Positions 6,496 through 14,587 of a stretch of 22,610 nucleotides of DNA are shown here, one piece after another; the stretch's first letter is position 1, and each line of letters starts with the position of its first letter. Both the position numbers and the translations under genes were made by a program. Source of the DNA: a virus; IMG/VR virus record IMGVR_UViG_3300035698_022552, positions 1 to 22,610 of that record. One strand, 5' to 3'. The notes under the pieces were generated by a model that was given only the letters and a program-made list of their open reading frames with translations, searched no databases and was not told where the DNA came from.

Positions 6496-7860
6496 ATGCT
6501 GGGACAGGCCCTATACTACGCCAGCATAGGGCTTTCAGTGATACCAGTCCACGGAATCACCGATGGGATCTGCACGTGCGGTAAAGCAGCATGCAGTAAA
6601 CCAGGAAAGCATCCGAGGATTAAGTGGAGGGTCATGCACAATAAGGCCCTCACTGAGAGTGAACTGAAAGCCCTATGGAAAAGGCTTCCAGGGAGCAACG
6701 TAGGAGTTGTGACTGGCGAAGTCTCTGGAATTGCAGTAATCGACATCGATGGAGAGGAGGGAGTCAAGTCCCTCAAGGACATTGGTCTAGAAATTCCAGA
6801 GATGCCAGTAACTCCAACGACAATGACCGGTGGAGGTGGGTATCATCTGATATACAAGATGCCAAAGGACTCCACCCTCAAAAATGCTGTTGGGCTGCTC
6901 AAGAATGTCGACATCAGGGCAGATGGGGGAATGGTGATTTTCCCTCCGTCGTTACATGTATCAGGGGTTAATTACGCTTGGGTAGATGGCAGGAGTTTCA
7001 AGGATATCTCCCCAGTTGATTTCGACTTCTCCATATTAACTAAGAGTAAAACAAAAGAGAAAGAAGAAAAAAAGAAAGTCAAGCACAATTGGTTCGAAGA
7101 ATATCTCAATGGAGTGAGTGACGGTGAACGAAATGCAGTCGCGACGAGGCTCGCAGGTAGGTACTTTGCACTGGGTATGTCTGAAGCGGAAGTCGCATTC
7201 GTCATCTCATCATGGAACGCTAACAATAACCCTCCAATTCCAAGCCAAGAAGTAAAGACTATTGTAGAGTCCATTCGAGACAGAGAGACTTTCAGTGAAC
7301 CAGACGCAGTCAGTCTAGTCTCAAGCATCATGCGGATGGACATGATTTCAGTCAAACGAATCACTGGCGATGAACCTCAATATATCCTTCAATTCACTGA
7401 GGGGACCTGTGCAATGGGTATCTCCCAGTTGCTAAGCCCTCAACTATTCCAACAGTCCGTCGCGGAAGCGACAAAGAAAATCATCAAGAAATTATCTGCG
7501 AAAACTACTCCAACTCATGATGCTCTGATACAGCTGATCATGGATTGCGCAGTTGACCAAGATGCAGGTGAGGAGGCGACCGATGCAGGTGAAATGTCTA
7601 CACTCCTCGGAGATTTTATGAAACGGCTTGATGGGATTTCAAACCTGGATAATGGGGACGAAATGCCTGTAGAGGGAGCATTCATTTCAAGGGGGATAAC
7701 CTGGATACCACTTAACGATCTGGTCTACAGAGGAGGAATAAAATTTGGAATGAGACTAACAGTTAAAGCAGCTGCTCAGAGGCTAAAAGCGATCGGTGCT
7801 GAGCGAGAGAAATTCGGGAACAGAGTAATGTGGGGTGTGAGGAGCAATTGTTATGATTAA
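6496..7860 (+). CDS. Bifunctional primase-polymerase (AEP/PrimPol family)
   Basis: A 454-residue archaeo-eukaryotic primase. The N-terminal PrimPol domain (about 1-170) shows ALYYASIGLSVIPV, a zinc-type CTCGKAAC...H segment (Cys26, Cys28, Cys33, His39), the catalytic VIDID (Asp83, Asp85), the GGGGYHLIY motif (His117) and VDIRADGG. A basic linker (KSKTKEKEEKKKVK) leads to a PriCT-like helical domain around YLNGVSDGERNAVATRLAGR. The last 180 residues are not recognised and may be winged-helix. No helicase domain is fused; the separate SF1 helicase gene overlaps its end by eight bases. The start at 6496 has little Shine-Dalgarno, so coupling to the SSB gene is likely. It would prime and perhaps extend DNA for the family A polymerase further on. 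Confidence 0.88.
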   Translation: MLGQALYYASIGLSVIPVHGITDGICTCGKAACSKPGKHPRIKWRVMHNKALTESELKALWKRLPGSNVGVVTGEVSGIAVIDIDGEEGVKSLKDIGLEIPEMPVTPTTMTGGGGYHLIYKMPKDSTLKNAVGLLKNVDIRADGGMVIFPPSLHVSGVNYAWVDGRSFKDISPVDFDFSILTKSKTKEKEEKKKVKHNWFEEYLNGVSDGERNAVATRLAGRYFALGMSEAEVAFVISSWNANNNPPIPSQEVKTIVESIRDRETFSEPDAVSLVSSIMRMDMISVKRITGDEPQYILQFTEGTCAMGISQLLSPQLFQQSVAEATKKIIKKLSAKTTPTHDALIQLIMDCAVDQDAGEEATDAGEMSTLLGDFMKRLDGISNLDNGDEMPVEGAFISRGITWIPLNDLVYRGGIKFGMRLTVKAAAQRLKAIGAEREKFGNRVMWGVRSNCYD

Positions 7861-9349
7861 GGAATATCTCGTCCACGGTGCTCCAGGAACTGGAAAGACT
7901 TCCTGGATAGAAAAGACGGCAGGGATGTGCGCTGACAAATTTATGGGGGACCAGGTGTCAATCTGCTCCCTGACCAATGCAGCAGTCAAGGAGATAGCAA
8001 GTAGAGGAATAGACATACCAAATGAGAACCTGACGACACTGCACGCAAAGTGCAAGCGGGCGTTACTGGCAGGGTCTCCTGCGGAGTCCCATTCAAAGGA
8101 ATTCACAGAGACTCACAAGAAGTGGAAGATTGGATTCGGAGGAGAAGGTTACAGCAGTGAGCTGAGTCTGTACGAACGGTCTCAGATCTTGAGACAGCAG
8201 ATGATCCCCAGAAGCAGTTGGTCCAAGCCAGTACTGGAGTTTTCAAAGGCGTGGGAGGGATGGTGCGATGACACTGGCAGGATGGATTTTACTGGCTGGT
8301 TAGAAACATCATTGAAGGTCCGGCCATTACCTGCGCAGCAAGTGGTCTTTATCGATGAATGTCAAGATCACACCCCATTACAGCTTGCGGTTATTCGTGC
8401 GTGGGAGGCTAAGAACCTCGTCTTGGTTGGTGACGCTGATCAGAGTATTTATGAATGGTCTGGAGTCATACCAGATGCATTTGCAGATGGGGAGTCAGAA
8501 GAGAAGATATTAGAACAGTCATACCGTGTACCGAGGGCAGTACATGAAGTTGCTACCAAAATGATACGAAAAATCAAGGGGAGGAAAGAACGTGCATACC
8601 ACCCCAGGAATGCAGATGGGTCAGTTATCTATACTGGGTATAGCCTGGATGACACTAAGTTTTCTGACCAATTGCCTCCTGATCTACTTAAGAATGAGGA
8701 TGAGTCATATATGATCATCACCTCATGTGCTTACATGCTAGATTCATTAATTGACATACTAATTGAGAAGCGAATCCCATTTCACAATCCTTATCGTAGT
8801 GGGAATAAGAAATGGAACCCTTTGACTGCACCAACTAGATGCATGAACTCATATCTGGCCGAGGATCGCATGTGGACAGGAGATGAGGCAGCGGTGTGGG
8901 CGGATCTTATAGGAGCAAAATCAGGGTTTAAGAGCAAGCGGAAAGCCAGGTTCTTAAAGATCTGCAAGGAACTTGGCCCAATGCCTGTCAAGCCAGAGGA
9001 TATCAGTAACCATTTTTCAGATGAGTACGCTGCGAGGATCATGAAACGTGATCCTCAGATCGTCAGGGGGTTGTCCAAGACAAGAGCTTGGGAGTATGCG
9101 CTGGACGTGTATACCAAAGAAGCGAAGGACCCAAAGCTGACAGTCGGGACGATCCACAGTGTAAAGGGAGGGGAGAGCGACAACGTTATTCTATTCCCTG
9201 ACCTCAGTTCAGCAGGGACGCGAGAGTATTTAGGGGCTGGTTCTGACAGTATCCATCGACTCTTTTATGTCGGGATGACCAGGACCAGGAAGAACTTATA
9301 TCTATGCTCCAGAAGTAGATCTTCAGGGGCGATTTCTTGGGGAGGATAA
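7853..9349 (+). CDS. SF1 (UvrD/Dda-like) DNA helicase
   Basis: A 498-residue superfamily 1 helicase. Motifs in order: Walker A GAPGTGKT (9-16), motif II FIDECQD (Asp168, Glu169), motif III LVGDADQSIYEWSG (191-204), motif IV EQSYRVPRAV, motif V VGTIHSVKGGESDNV and motif VI RLFYVGMTRTRKNL. It is shorter than UvrD or Rep (about 700 residues) and close in size to phage Dda-type helicases, so it probably lacks large 1B/2B insertions. GAGGAG precedes the ATG at 7853. Lying directly after the primase-polymerase, it is the best candidate for the replicative or fork-restart helicase; no DnaB-type helicase is present in the window. Confidence 0.9.
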   Translation: MIKEYLVHGAPGTGKTSWIEKTAGMCADKFMGDQVSICSLTNAAVKEIASRGIDIPNENLTTLHAKCKRALLAGSPAESHSKEFTETHKKWKIGFGGEGYSSELSLYERSQILRQQMIPRSSWSKPVLEFSKAWEGWCDDTGRMDFTGWLETSLKVRPLPAQQVVFIDECQDHTPLQLAVIRAWEAKNLVLVGDADQSIYEWSGVIPDAFADGESEEKILEQSYRVPRAVHEVATKMIRKIKGRKERAYHPRNADGSVIYTGYSLDDTKFSDQLPPDLLKNEDESYMIITSCAYMLDSLIDILIEKRIPFHNPYRSGNKKWNPLTAPTRCMNSYLAEDRMWTGDEAAVWADLIGAKSGFKSKRKARFLKICKELGPMPVKPEDISNHFSDEYAARIMKRDPQIVRGLSKTRAWEYALDVYTKEAKDPKLTVGTIHSVKGGESDNVILFPDLSSAGTREYLGAGSDSIHRLFYVGMTRTRKNLYLCSRSRSSGAISWGG

Positions 9350-9350
9350 T

Positions 9351-9539
9351 TTGGAACAGATCATGTATACAGTAAGTGAAGTCGGGGAGGCACTCAAATT
9401 CAGTAAGTTCACAATATACCGACTGATCAAAAGCGGAGATTTAAAGGCAATTCAGCCAGGAGGAAGGCAGTACAGAATCCTCAAGCAGGACTTAGACAAT
9501 TTTATGAAAGGAGATACAAATGAAGATAACGGTAACTAA
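9351..9539 (+). CDS. Excisionase/MerR-like HTH DNA-binding protein
   Basis: A 62-residue single-domain DNA-binding protein. The pattern YTVSEVGEALKFSKFTIYRL followed by GDLKAIQPGGRQYRI and a final DLDNFM is the HTH_17/excisionase fold: helix-turn-helix, then a short wing. The start is taken as TTG 9351 because GGAGG (9341-9345) is five bases upstream; the in-frame ATG at 9363 would leave 17 bases. It overlaps queD by 20 bases and so opens the 7-deazaguanine cluster, where it may act as a local regulator. No integrase is in the window, so an excision role is not supported. Confidence 0.78.
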   Translation: MEQIMYTVSEVGEALKFSKFTIYRLIKSGDLKAIQPGGRQYRILKQDLDNFMKGDTNEDNGN

Positions 9540-9876
9540 AATCTTTGAATTCGAGGCTGCGCATTTCTTGACTGATTATAACGGGGCCTGTAGCAATACT
9601 CATGGGCATAGTTATAAGTTAGAGGTGACCGTCGGGGGTCCGCTGGCGGACGATATGGTTATGGATTTCAAGGACCTGAAGGCCATCGTCAAGAGGAGGG
9701 TCATCGATGAACTCGATCACAAGATGCTGAATGATATCCTCCCTTTCAAGACAACTGCTGAGAACATGGTCAATTGGATAGCTGGAGTTATCTGGGAGGA
9801 TCTGCCGGAGAAGGCACAACTGAAGAGGATACGCCTCTGGGAGACCTCTAACTCATATGCGGAGGCGAAGCTATGA
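9520..9876 (+). CDS. queD: 6-carboxytetrahydropterin synthase (QueD)
   Basis: A 118-residue T-fold enzyme converting dihydroneopterin triphosphate to 6-carboxy-tetrahydropterin, second step to 7-deazaguanines. All key residues are visible: zinc ligands His15 (AAHFL), His28 and His30 (THGHSY), nucleophile Cys24, the Asp66-His67 pair in ELDHKMLN and Glu108 in RLWETSNSYAE that anchors the pterin. Length equals bacterial QueD. GGAG lies seven bases before ATG 9520. Its stop overlaps the queE start (ATGA). Distinct from the divergent QueD-like domain in the fusion gene at 11941, which lacks the cysteine. Confidence 0.93.
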   Translation: MKITVTKIFEFEAAHFLTDYNGACSNTHGHSYKLEVTVGGPLADDMVMDFKDLKAIVKRRVIDELDHKMLNDILPFKTTAENMVNWIAGVIWEDLPEKAQLKRIRLWETSNSYAEAKL

Positions 9877-10511
9877 GCAAGACTTTCCCAATCAATGAGA
9901 TCTTTACGTCAGTCCAGGGGGAAGGATTATACTCTGGTTGCAGGACCCAATTCATCCGGTTCGCAGGGTGTGATCTCAGATGTGCGTGGTGCGACACTAA
10001 GTATGCCTGGGAGACGGGGCATGCATTCCAAGTGACAGAGGACAATATTCTCGATGAGCTCGGTGAGTACCAGGCACCGATCATTACCTTGACAGGTGGG
10101 AACCCTCTGCTCTACGACCTTGGTAATCTGGTTGAGCGACTCCTGCTCCAGTTCCATGCTGTCCACGTTGAGACGCAGGCCACAATCTGGAAAGATTGGA
10201 TAAATGACGTATCGTTTATCTCTATCTCACCTAAGAAGGACAATTTCAATTTGAGTGTCTTATCCAAGATGGTGAGACCTAGCAGCAGTCAGATTAAGGT
10301 CGTTGTGTTTGATGAGTCTGATTACGTGTTTGCGAAAATGGTGCATAAACGATTCCCGCATGTACCATTCATTTTCCAGGTTGGATTCCCTTCGAAAGAC
10401 GATGGTCGTTGGCTGGCTGATAGAGTATCAGCAGATACGGAGCTTGGGAAGAATGCAAGAGTGATGCCACAAACGCACCGTTTATTCTGGGGTTCGGAGA
10501 CGGGGGTGTGA
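9873..10511 (+). CDS. queE: 7-carboxy-7-deazaguanine synthase (QueE)
   Basis: A 212-residue radical SAM enzyme that contracts 6-carboxy-tetrahydropterin to 7-carboxy-7-deazaguanine (CDG). Visible: INEIFTSVQGEG (QueE signature, 8-18), the [4Fe-4S] motif Cys33-x3-Cys37-x2-Cys40 in AGCDLRCAWCDT, and the SAM-binding LTGGNPLLY. The cluster spacing is the standard CX3CX2C. The start overlaps the queD stop and the stop overlaps the HNH gene start by one base. With queD, folE and dpdA in the same operon it supplies a deazaguanine base for nucleic-acid modification. Confidence 0.94.
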   Translation: MSKTFPINEIFTSVQGEGLYSGCRTQFIRFAGCDLRCAWCDTKYAWETGHAFQVTEDNILDELGEYQAPIITLTGGNPLLYDLGNLVERLLLQFHAVHVETQATIWKDWINDVSFISISPKKDNFNLSVLSKMVRPSSSQIKVVVFDESDYVFAKMVHKRFPHVPFIFQVGFPSKDDGRWLADRVSADTELGKNARVMPQTHRLFWGSETGV

Positions 10512-11371
10512 TGAAAGTTGATGGTAGAGTTTGCACTCAATGTAATACCTGGAAAGAGAAAGCTGACATGGTCCTAGACAATCGCAGGAAGAACGGTATG
10601 GGATCCTGGTGCAGAGATTGCTCAAATAAGTGGTCTAAAGAGCATCGCTTGTCTGACATAGCAGCTGCGAGAGCTAAGGACAAACTCTTTCGTAAGAAAC
10701 AGCGGAATAAAGGACTCTGCATCCAATGCAACGAACCCAGTCTCACTGGTAAGATATACTGCTACAGGCATTCTCGCATGGGTCGCGCTTATACTGCGAA
10801 GTTGCATGGCAGACGCTCTGCCGCAGGAAATTGCATTTTTTGTGATACTCCTCATATGCCGAACAGAGTGTATTGTCAGGAGCATCTCGATCTAATCAAT
10901 GCATCTAGTTCCAAAAGAAGAGCTAGACTCTCAAAAGATGGCATTTGTCATAAATGCGGAGTAACGAAGGAAGATTTTGAAAAAGGAGTATACTGCTCGA
11001 AATGCGAGATAATAACTAATCTGAGCCGGAATCTCCGTTATGCCCTGTCATTCAAAGGTGAGTCTAAAGATGGACGTGCATGGGAGTCGTTAGTGAGTTT
11101 TACTAAGCGACAGTTACTTGATCACGTTGATCATTGGCGGAAGGCGCAAGGCCTTTCGAAAGGAGAGAAAACAGATCTGCATCACATAATTTTCCAAAGC
11201 GAACTTAATTGGGATAGAGTAGAGGATGCAAACTGGAATCGCGTCTGGAGCCTCAGCAATCTCATTCCATTGTCAATAAAAGCACATAAAGCATTGCACA
11301 GCGGGGACACAAGCCTGCTGCACCCCGCAGCTAAAACTTACATTGAAGAGAGAAGAGGAGAATCACAATGA
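10511..11371 (+). CDS. HNH endonuclease with tandem zinc knuckles (copy 1)
   Basis: A 286-residue protein, probably a homing-type nuclease lodged between queE and folE. I chose ATG 10511 (overlapping the queE stop, TGATG) over the GTG one codon earlier. Order: N-terminal zinc ribbon CTQC...CRDC; two CxxC...YCxxH knuckles (CIQC...YCYRH, CIFC...YCQEH); one CHKC...YCSKC; then a C-terminal HNH core with adjacent His224-His225 (DLHHIIF), the LSNLIPL asparagine and KAHKALH. It has a longer paralogue at 19526 with four knuckles. It interrupts an otherwise metabolic cluster, as homing endonucleases do, without disrupting either neighbour. Confidence 0.85.
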   Translation: MKVDGRVCTQCNTWKEKADMVLDNRRKNGMGSWCRDCSNKWSKEHRLSDIAAARAKDKLFRKKQRNKGLCIQCNEPSLTGKIYCYRHSRMGRAYTAKLHGRRSAAGNCIFCDTPHMPNRVYCQEHLDLINASSSKRRARLSKDGICHKCGVTKEDFEKGVYCSKCEIITNLSRNLRYALSFKGESKDGRAWESLVSFTKRQLLDHVDHWRKAQGLSKGEKTDLHHIIFQSELNWDRVEDANWNRVWSLSNLIPLSIKAHKALHSGDTSLLHPAAKTYIEERRGESQ

Positions 11372-11940
11372 TGGTCAAAGAAGAGCATATCCAGGAAATG
11401 CTAGAAGATATTGATGGCGGGAAAGGGATACTTGATCCAGAGGTTCTGGCCAATACTGCCGAGCGAGTCTCAAGGATGTATAATACTGAGCTACTCTCAG
11501 GATACGGCGTCGACCCTGCTGATTTTCTGTCTGTGACATTTGAATCAGAGTGTCAAGAGATGGTCCTGGTGAACAATATTTCTTTCAGTAGCTTATGTGA
11601 GCATCACATAGTCCCGTTCATAGGAACTATCAGTATTGGATATGTGCCTAATAAGAAAATCCTTGGAATCAGCAAATTTGTTCGGTTGGTAGACTGCATG
11701 GCGCATAGACTGCAACTGCAAGAGCGCTTAACATCTGACATTGCAGATACAATCATGGAGTATGTTGAACCATTAGGCGTTGGGGTCATTTGCGATGCCA
11801 GTCATCTGTGTACTGCAATCAGAGGGGTCAAGCGTCCTGGCTCCAGGACAGTCACATCAGCATTACGAGGCCTAATGGCGGATGACGCCAGAGCGAGGGA
11901 AGAATTCATTAGCTTGGTCAAATTAAAGGGAGGAGACTAG
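11368..11940 (+). CDS. folE: GTP cyclohydrolase I (FolE)
   Basis: A 190-residue type I GTP cyclohydrolase, which opens GTP to dihydroneopterin triphosphate, the entry point to deazaguanine synthesis. Zinc ligands Cys77, His80 (SSLCEHHIVPF) and Cys148 (ASHLCTAIRGV) align with the E. coli set. IGYVPNKKILGISKFVRLVDC is the usual core, and the RGVKRPGSRTVTSALRG segment closes the active site. Length is slightly below the E. coli enzyme (222) through a short N-terminus. GAGGAG lies seven bases before ATG 11368, which overlaps the HNH gene stop. It probably feeds QueD rather than folate synthesis, judging by neighbours. Confidence 0.94.
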   Translation: MMVKEEHIQEMLEDIDGGKGILDPEVLANTAERVSRMYNTELLSGYGVDPADFLSVTFESECQEMVLVNNISFSSLCEHHIVPFIGTISIGYVPNKKILGISKFVRLVDCMAHRLQLQERLTSDIADTIMEYVEPLGVGVICDASHLCTAIRGVKRPGSRTVTSALRGLMADDARAREEFISLVKLKGGD

Positions 11941-12888
11941 ATGAAAGAGATAACATTGAAGGTCACTAAGGAAGTAGCAGGGACACATAACTGGCCAGAG
12001 GCTCCGCCTCACAGGAGTTACCTGGCCAGCAGGCACAGGCACATGTTCATTATCTCTGTCTACGCTAAGGTAGAGAAAATGGATAGACAGATAGAATTCC
12101 ACGACCTGATGGACCAGATCGAAAATGCGATAGCTCCTCCATGGATCCGCAGGGCAGGGCTAGACCTACGGGATTTCGGGGGAAGGTCCTGTGAGATGAT
12201 AGCCGATCATATCCTTAAGGAAATCCCCGATGCCTTTCGAGTGACGGTTTCAGAAGACGGAGAGTGCGAGTCATCCGTTGAAGAAAGAGGCTATGAGCCA
12301 CTCACCTTGACAGTCTGCGGGTCTACCAAGTTTAAGAAAGAGTCCGAAGCTGCATTGCTCATGTTGGAGCAGCGTGGAATTGCCGTGTTCTCTGTCGGTG
12401 GGTATTCCCATGCCGATGACCTGAAACCGTCCTGTGACATGAAGAAGGCATACGACAGGCTGCACAAGCAGAAGATAGACATGAGCGACGGTATATATGT
12501 AGTCAACCCTGGTGGTTACCTAGGCGATAGCACTCTAAGTGAAATCTCCCATACGGTCGGGAGCGGGAAACCAGTGTATGCCTCTGAGCCGTGCCACATT
12601 GAACTCGACGACAAGCTGGTAGGTATGATGCCCATCGATCAAGCTCAACCAGTAAGGCCGGAGCTGATCAAGTTCTCTCAGAAGATGGAGGTGAAACTCC
12701 GGAAGAACGATTTTAAAGGAGGCTGGGAAGGAGTCAAACGCCAGCATATCGTCTCCTGGTTGAATGAGGAGTTCCAGGAGCTGCACAAGGCGATTGCCAC
12801 TAATGACGCAGATGGCATCAGAGAAGAGGCAGTTGACCTCGCTAACGTCGCAATGATGGTCTACGAGAGGGCTGATGCATGGAGATAA
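11941..12888 (+). CDS. QueD-like / deoxyribosyltransferase-like / DUF550 fusion
   Basis: A 315-residue protein with three parts. Residues 1-115 resemble the QueD T-fold: the zinc-type histidines (His16, His32, His34 in RHRHMF) and a FHDL strand remain, but the catalytic Cys is absent. Residues 120-217 resemble the nucleoside 2-deoxyribosyltransferase-like fold (DUF4406 type): LTVCGSTKF and DGIYVVNPGGYLGDSTLSEI with candidate nucleophile Glu201. Residues 241-315 are a MazG-superfamily DUF550 domain, with KNDFKGGW, EEFQE (276-280) and EEAVD (295-299), the metal-binding pattern of dATP/dGTP pyrophosphohydrolases. It starts one base after folE and overlaps the reductase gene by ten. The domains suggest deoxynucleotide-pool or modified-base handling; the actual reactions are inferred. 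Confidence 0.8.
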   Translation: MKEITLKVTKEVAGTHNWPEAPPHRSYLASRHRHMFIISVYAKVEKMDRQIEFHDLMDQIENAIAPPWIRRAGLDLRDFGGRSCEMIADHILKEIPDAFRVTVSEDGECESSVEERGYEPLTLTVCGSTKFKKESEAALLMLEQRGIAVFSVGGYSHADDLKPSCDMKKAYDRLHKQKIDMSDGIYVVNPGGYLGDSTLSEISHTVGSGKPVYASEPCHIELDDKLVGMMPIDQAQPVRPELIKFSQKMEVKLRKNDFKGGWEGVKRQHIVSWLNEEFQELHKAIATNDADGIREEAVDLANVAMMVYERADAWR

Positions 12889-14576
12889 TACCTTGGAATG
12901 AACAACGGGAGCGAGTGTTCCTTGACAGGTATGCCCTTAAGGATCTCGATGGCAATCTGCTGGAACACACTCCTTCCGAGATGTGGGACAGGATAGCTAA
13001 CCAGATAGGGAAAGACCCTGCTGAGGTTGAGCTGTTCCAAGAGGCTCTCGACGACTGGAAATTCGTGCCCAGCGGGAGGATACTGGCTGGGGGCAAGACT
13101 CTATATAACTGCTTCGTCATAGGACTTGAGGCAGATAGCCGAGCAGGCATTATGGCTACGATCTCTAACCTTATTGAAATTACTTCGAGGGGTGGTGGAG
13201 TTGGCCTCAACTGGTCGGTCCTCCGACCGAGAGGTGCGCATATCCGTGGAGTGAACGGAAAGAGCTCAGGTGCCGTCGCCTGGATGCGCGGAGCAGATTC
13301 CTTAGCCGACGCTATACGCCAAGGAGGATCGAGGACGGCTGCCCTAATGTTCATCCTAGACGACTGGCACCCTGATATGATCGAACTTATTAGATCTGGC
13401 AATAGATTCAGCCGAGCGAACTTCTCAATCAATGTGTCTAAGAAATTCATGACAGCAGTCGAGGAGGATGATTACTGGAACTTAGTGTTTCCGGACACGA
13501 CTCATGAAATGTACGAATTCAAATGGAACGGGGATATCCAGCAGTGGAGGAAGGATGGATACCCAGTAATAACCCACAAGACGGTCAAGGCTAAGGATCT
13601 CTGGAAGGCAATGACTGAGTCGGCTCACGCTACTGGCTCACCGGGGATGGCTTTCTTAGAGAGGTGTAATGAGTGGTCTAACACACGCTACATTGAAAGA
13701 ATAGTGTCACTGAACCCCTGTGGGGAGATGCCATTGCCTCCAAACGGTTCCTGCAACTTAGGCTCGATCAACCTCTCTGCCTTGATTAGAGAGGATGAGA
13801 CAGACATTAAGTGGGCGGAGCTAAAGTCAACTGTCGAGACTGCTGTACGATTCCTGGACAGGGTAATTGATGTTAGTGAGCCAATCAACAGGGACATCCA
13901 AGATATCCAACTTCGGACCAGGAGGATAGGCCTGGGTACAATGGGGCTGGCGGACTTGCTCATCATCCTCAAGCTGCGCTACGGATCAGATGAGGCATGC
14001 GACTTCATTAGCTACCTTTTCGAGTTCATTAGAGACACTGCATATGAGGCAAGTGCTAATTTGGCAGTTAAACTTGGGGCAGCACCAGGGTACAACTCTG
14101 GTGAATACCTTAGCGGGAAATTCATCCAGACGCTACCAGAGAGTGTCAGGGAGACGATCTATGAATCGGGCATGCGGAACCTGGCGGTCCTGACGCAGGC
14201 TCCTACTGGAACAACTTGTATACTTGCTGGTGCGTCAAGCGGGATCGAGCCTCTGTTCAGCAAGGACTTCATCAGGGAGGACGCGACGGGTACGTCTCGC
14301 ATGCAGCACCCCCTGTTCCAGCACGGGGAGGCTGATTACCTGGTGACCGCGTCTGACGTTTCTGTTGAAGAGCACATCAAAGTTCAGGCGGAGGTACAGA
14401 AGTATGTCGATTCGTCGATTTCGAAGACGATCAACATGCCTCACTCCTGTACTCCAATGAATATTTCTGACGCTTACACGATGGCGTATGCTTCGGGTTG
14501 CAAGGGCATCACTATTTATAGAGCAGGCTCACTAGATGACGTTTTGAAGCCATACTGTGAATCCTGTGAATCTTAA
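12879..14576 (+). CDS. nrdJ: Class II (B12-dependent) ribonucleotide reductase
   Basis: A 565-residue reductase making deoxyribonucleotides. The active-site NPCGE motif gives Asn279, Cys281 and Glu283; the redox pair is Cys78 (YNCFV) and Cys292 (NGSCNLGS); QAPTGTTCILAGASSGIEPLF forms the phosphate site. A C-terminal CESCES tail offers the shuttle cysteines that re-reduce the active site. No separate radical-generating subunit gene adjoins, and the sequence resembles adenosylcobalamin enzymes, so class II is favoured over class I. The N-terminal ATP-cone found in many homologues is missing, so allosteric dATP inhibition may be weak. It overlaps the DUF550 fusion gene, in keeping with joint control of dNTP pools. 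Confidence 0.88.
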   Translation: MEIIPWNEQRERVFLDRYALKDLDGNLLEHTPSEMWDRIANQIGKDPAEVELFQEALDDWKFVPSGRILAGGKTLYNCFVIGLEADSRAGIMATISNLIEITSRGGGVGLNWSVLRPRGAHIRGVNGKSSGAVAWMRGADSLADAIRQGGSRTAALMFILDDWHPDMIELIRSGNRFSRANFSINVSKKFMTAVEEDDYWNLVFPDTTHEMYEFKWNGDIQQWRKDGYPVITHKTVKAKDLWKAMTESAHATGSPGMAFLERCNEWSNTRYIERIVSLNPCGEMPLPPNGSCNLGSINLSALIREDETDIKWAELKSTVETAVRFLDRVIDVSEPINRDIQDIQLRTRRIGLGTMGLADLLIILKLRYGSDEACDFISYLFEFIRDTAYEASANLAVKLGAAPGYNSGEYLSGKFIQTLPESVRETIYESGMRNLAVLTQAPTGTTCILAGASSGIEPLFSKDFIREDATGTSRMQHPLFQHGEADYLVTASDVSVEEHIKVQAEVQKYVDSSISKTINMPHSCTPMNISDAYTMAYASGCKGITIYRAGSLDDVLKPYCESCES

Positions 14577-14587
14577 GGGAGGAGAAT

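Noticed and set aside
9351-9539. Evidence of a prophage excision module
   Set aside because: The excisionase-like fold alone is not enough; no integrase or attachment-site repeat is seen.
12842-13450. Long minus-strand frame opposite the reductase gene
   Set aside because: It is the complement of a clearly coding, motif-rich gene; no ribosome binding site or recognisable domain.
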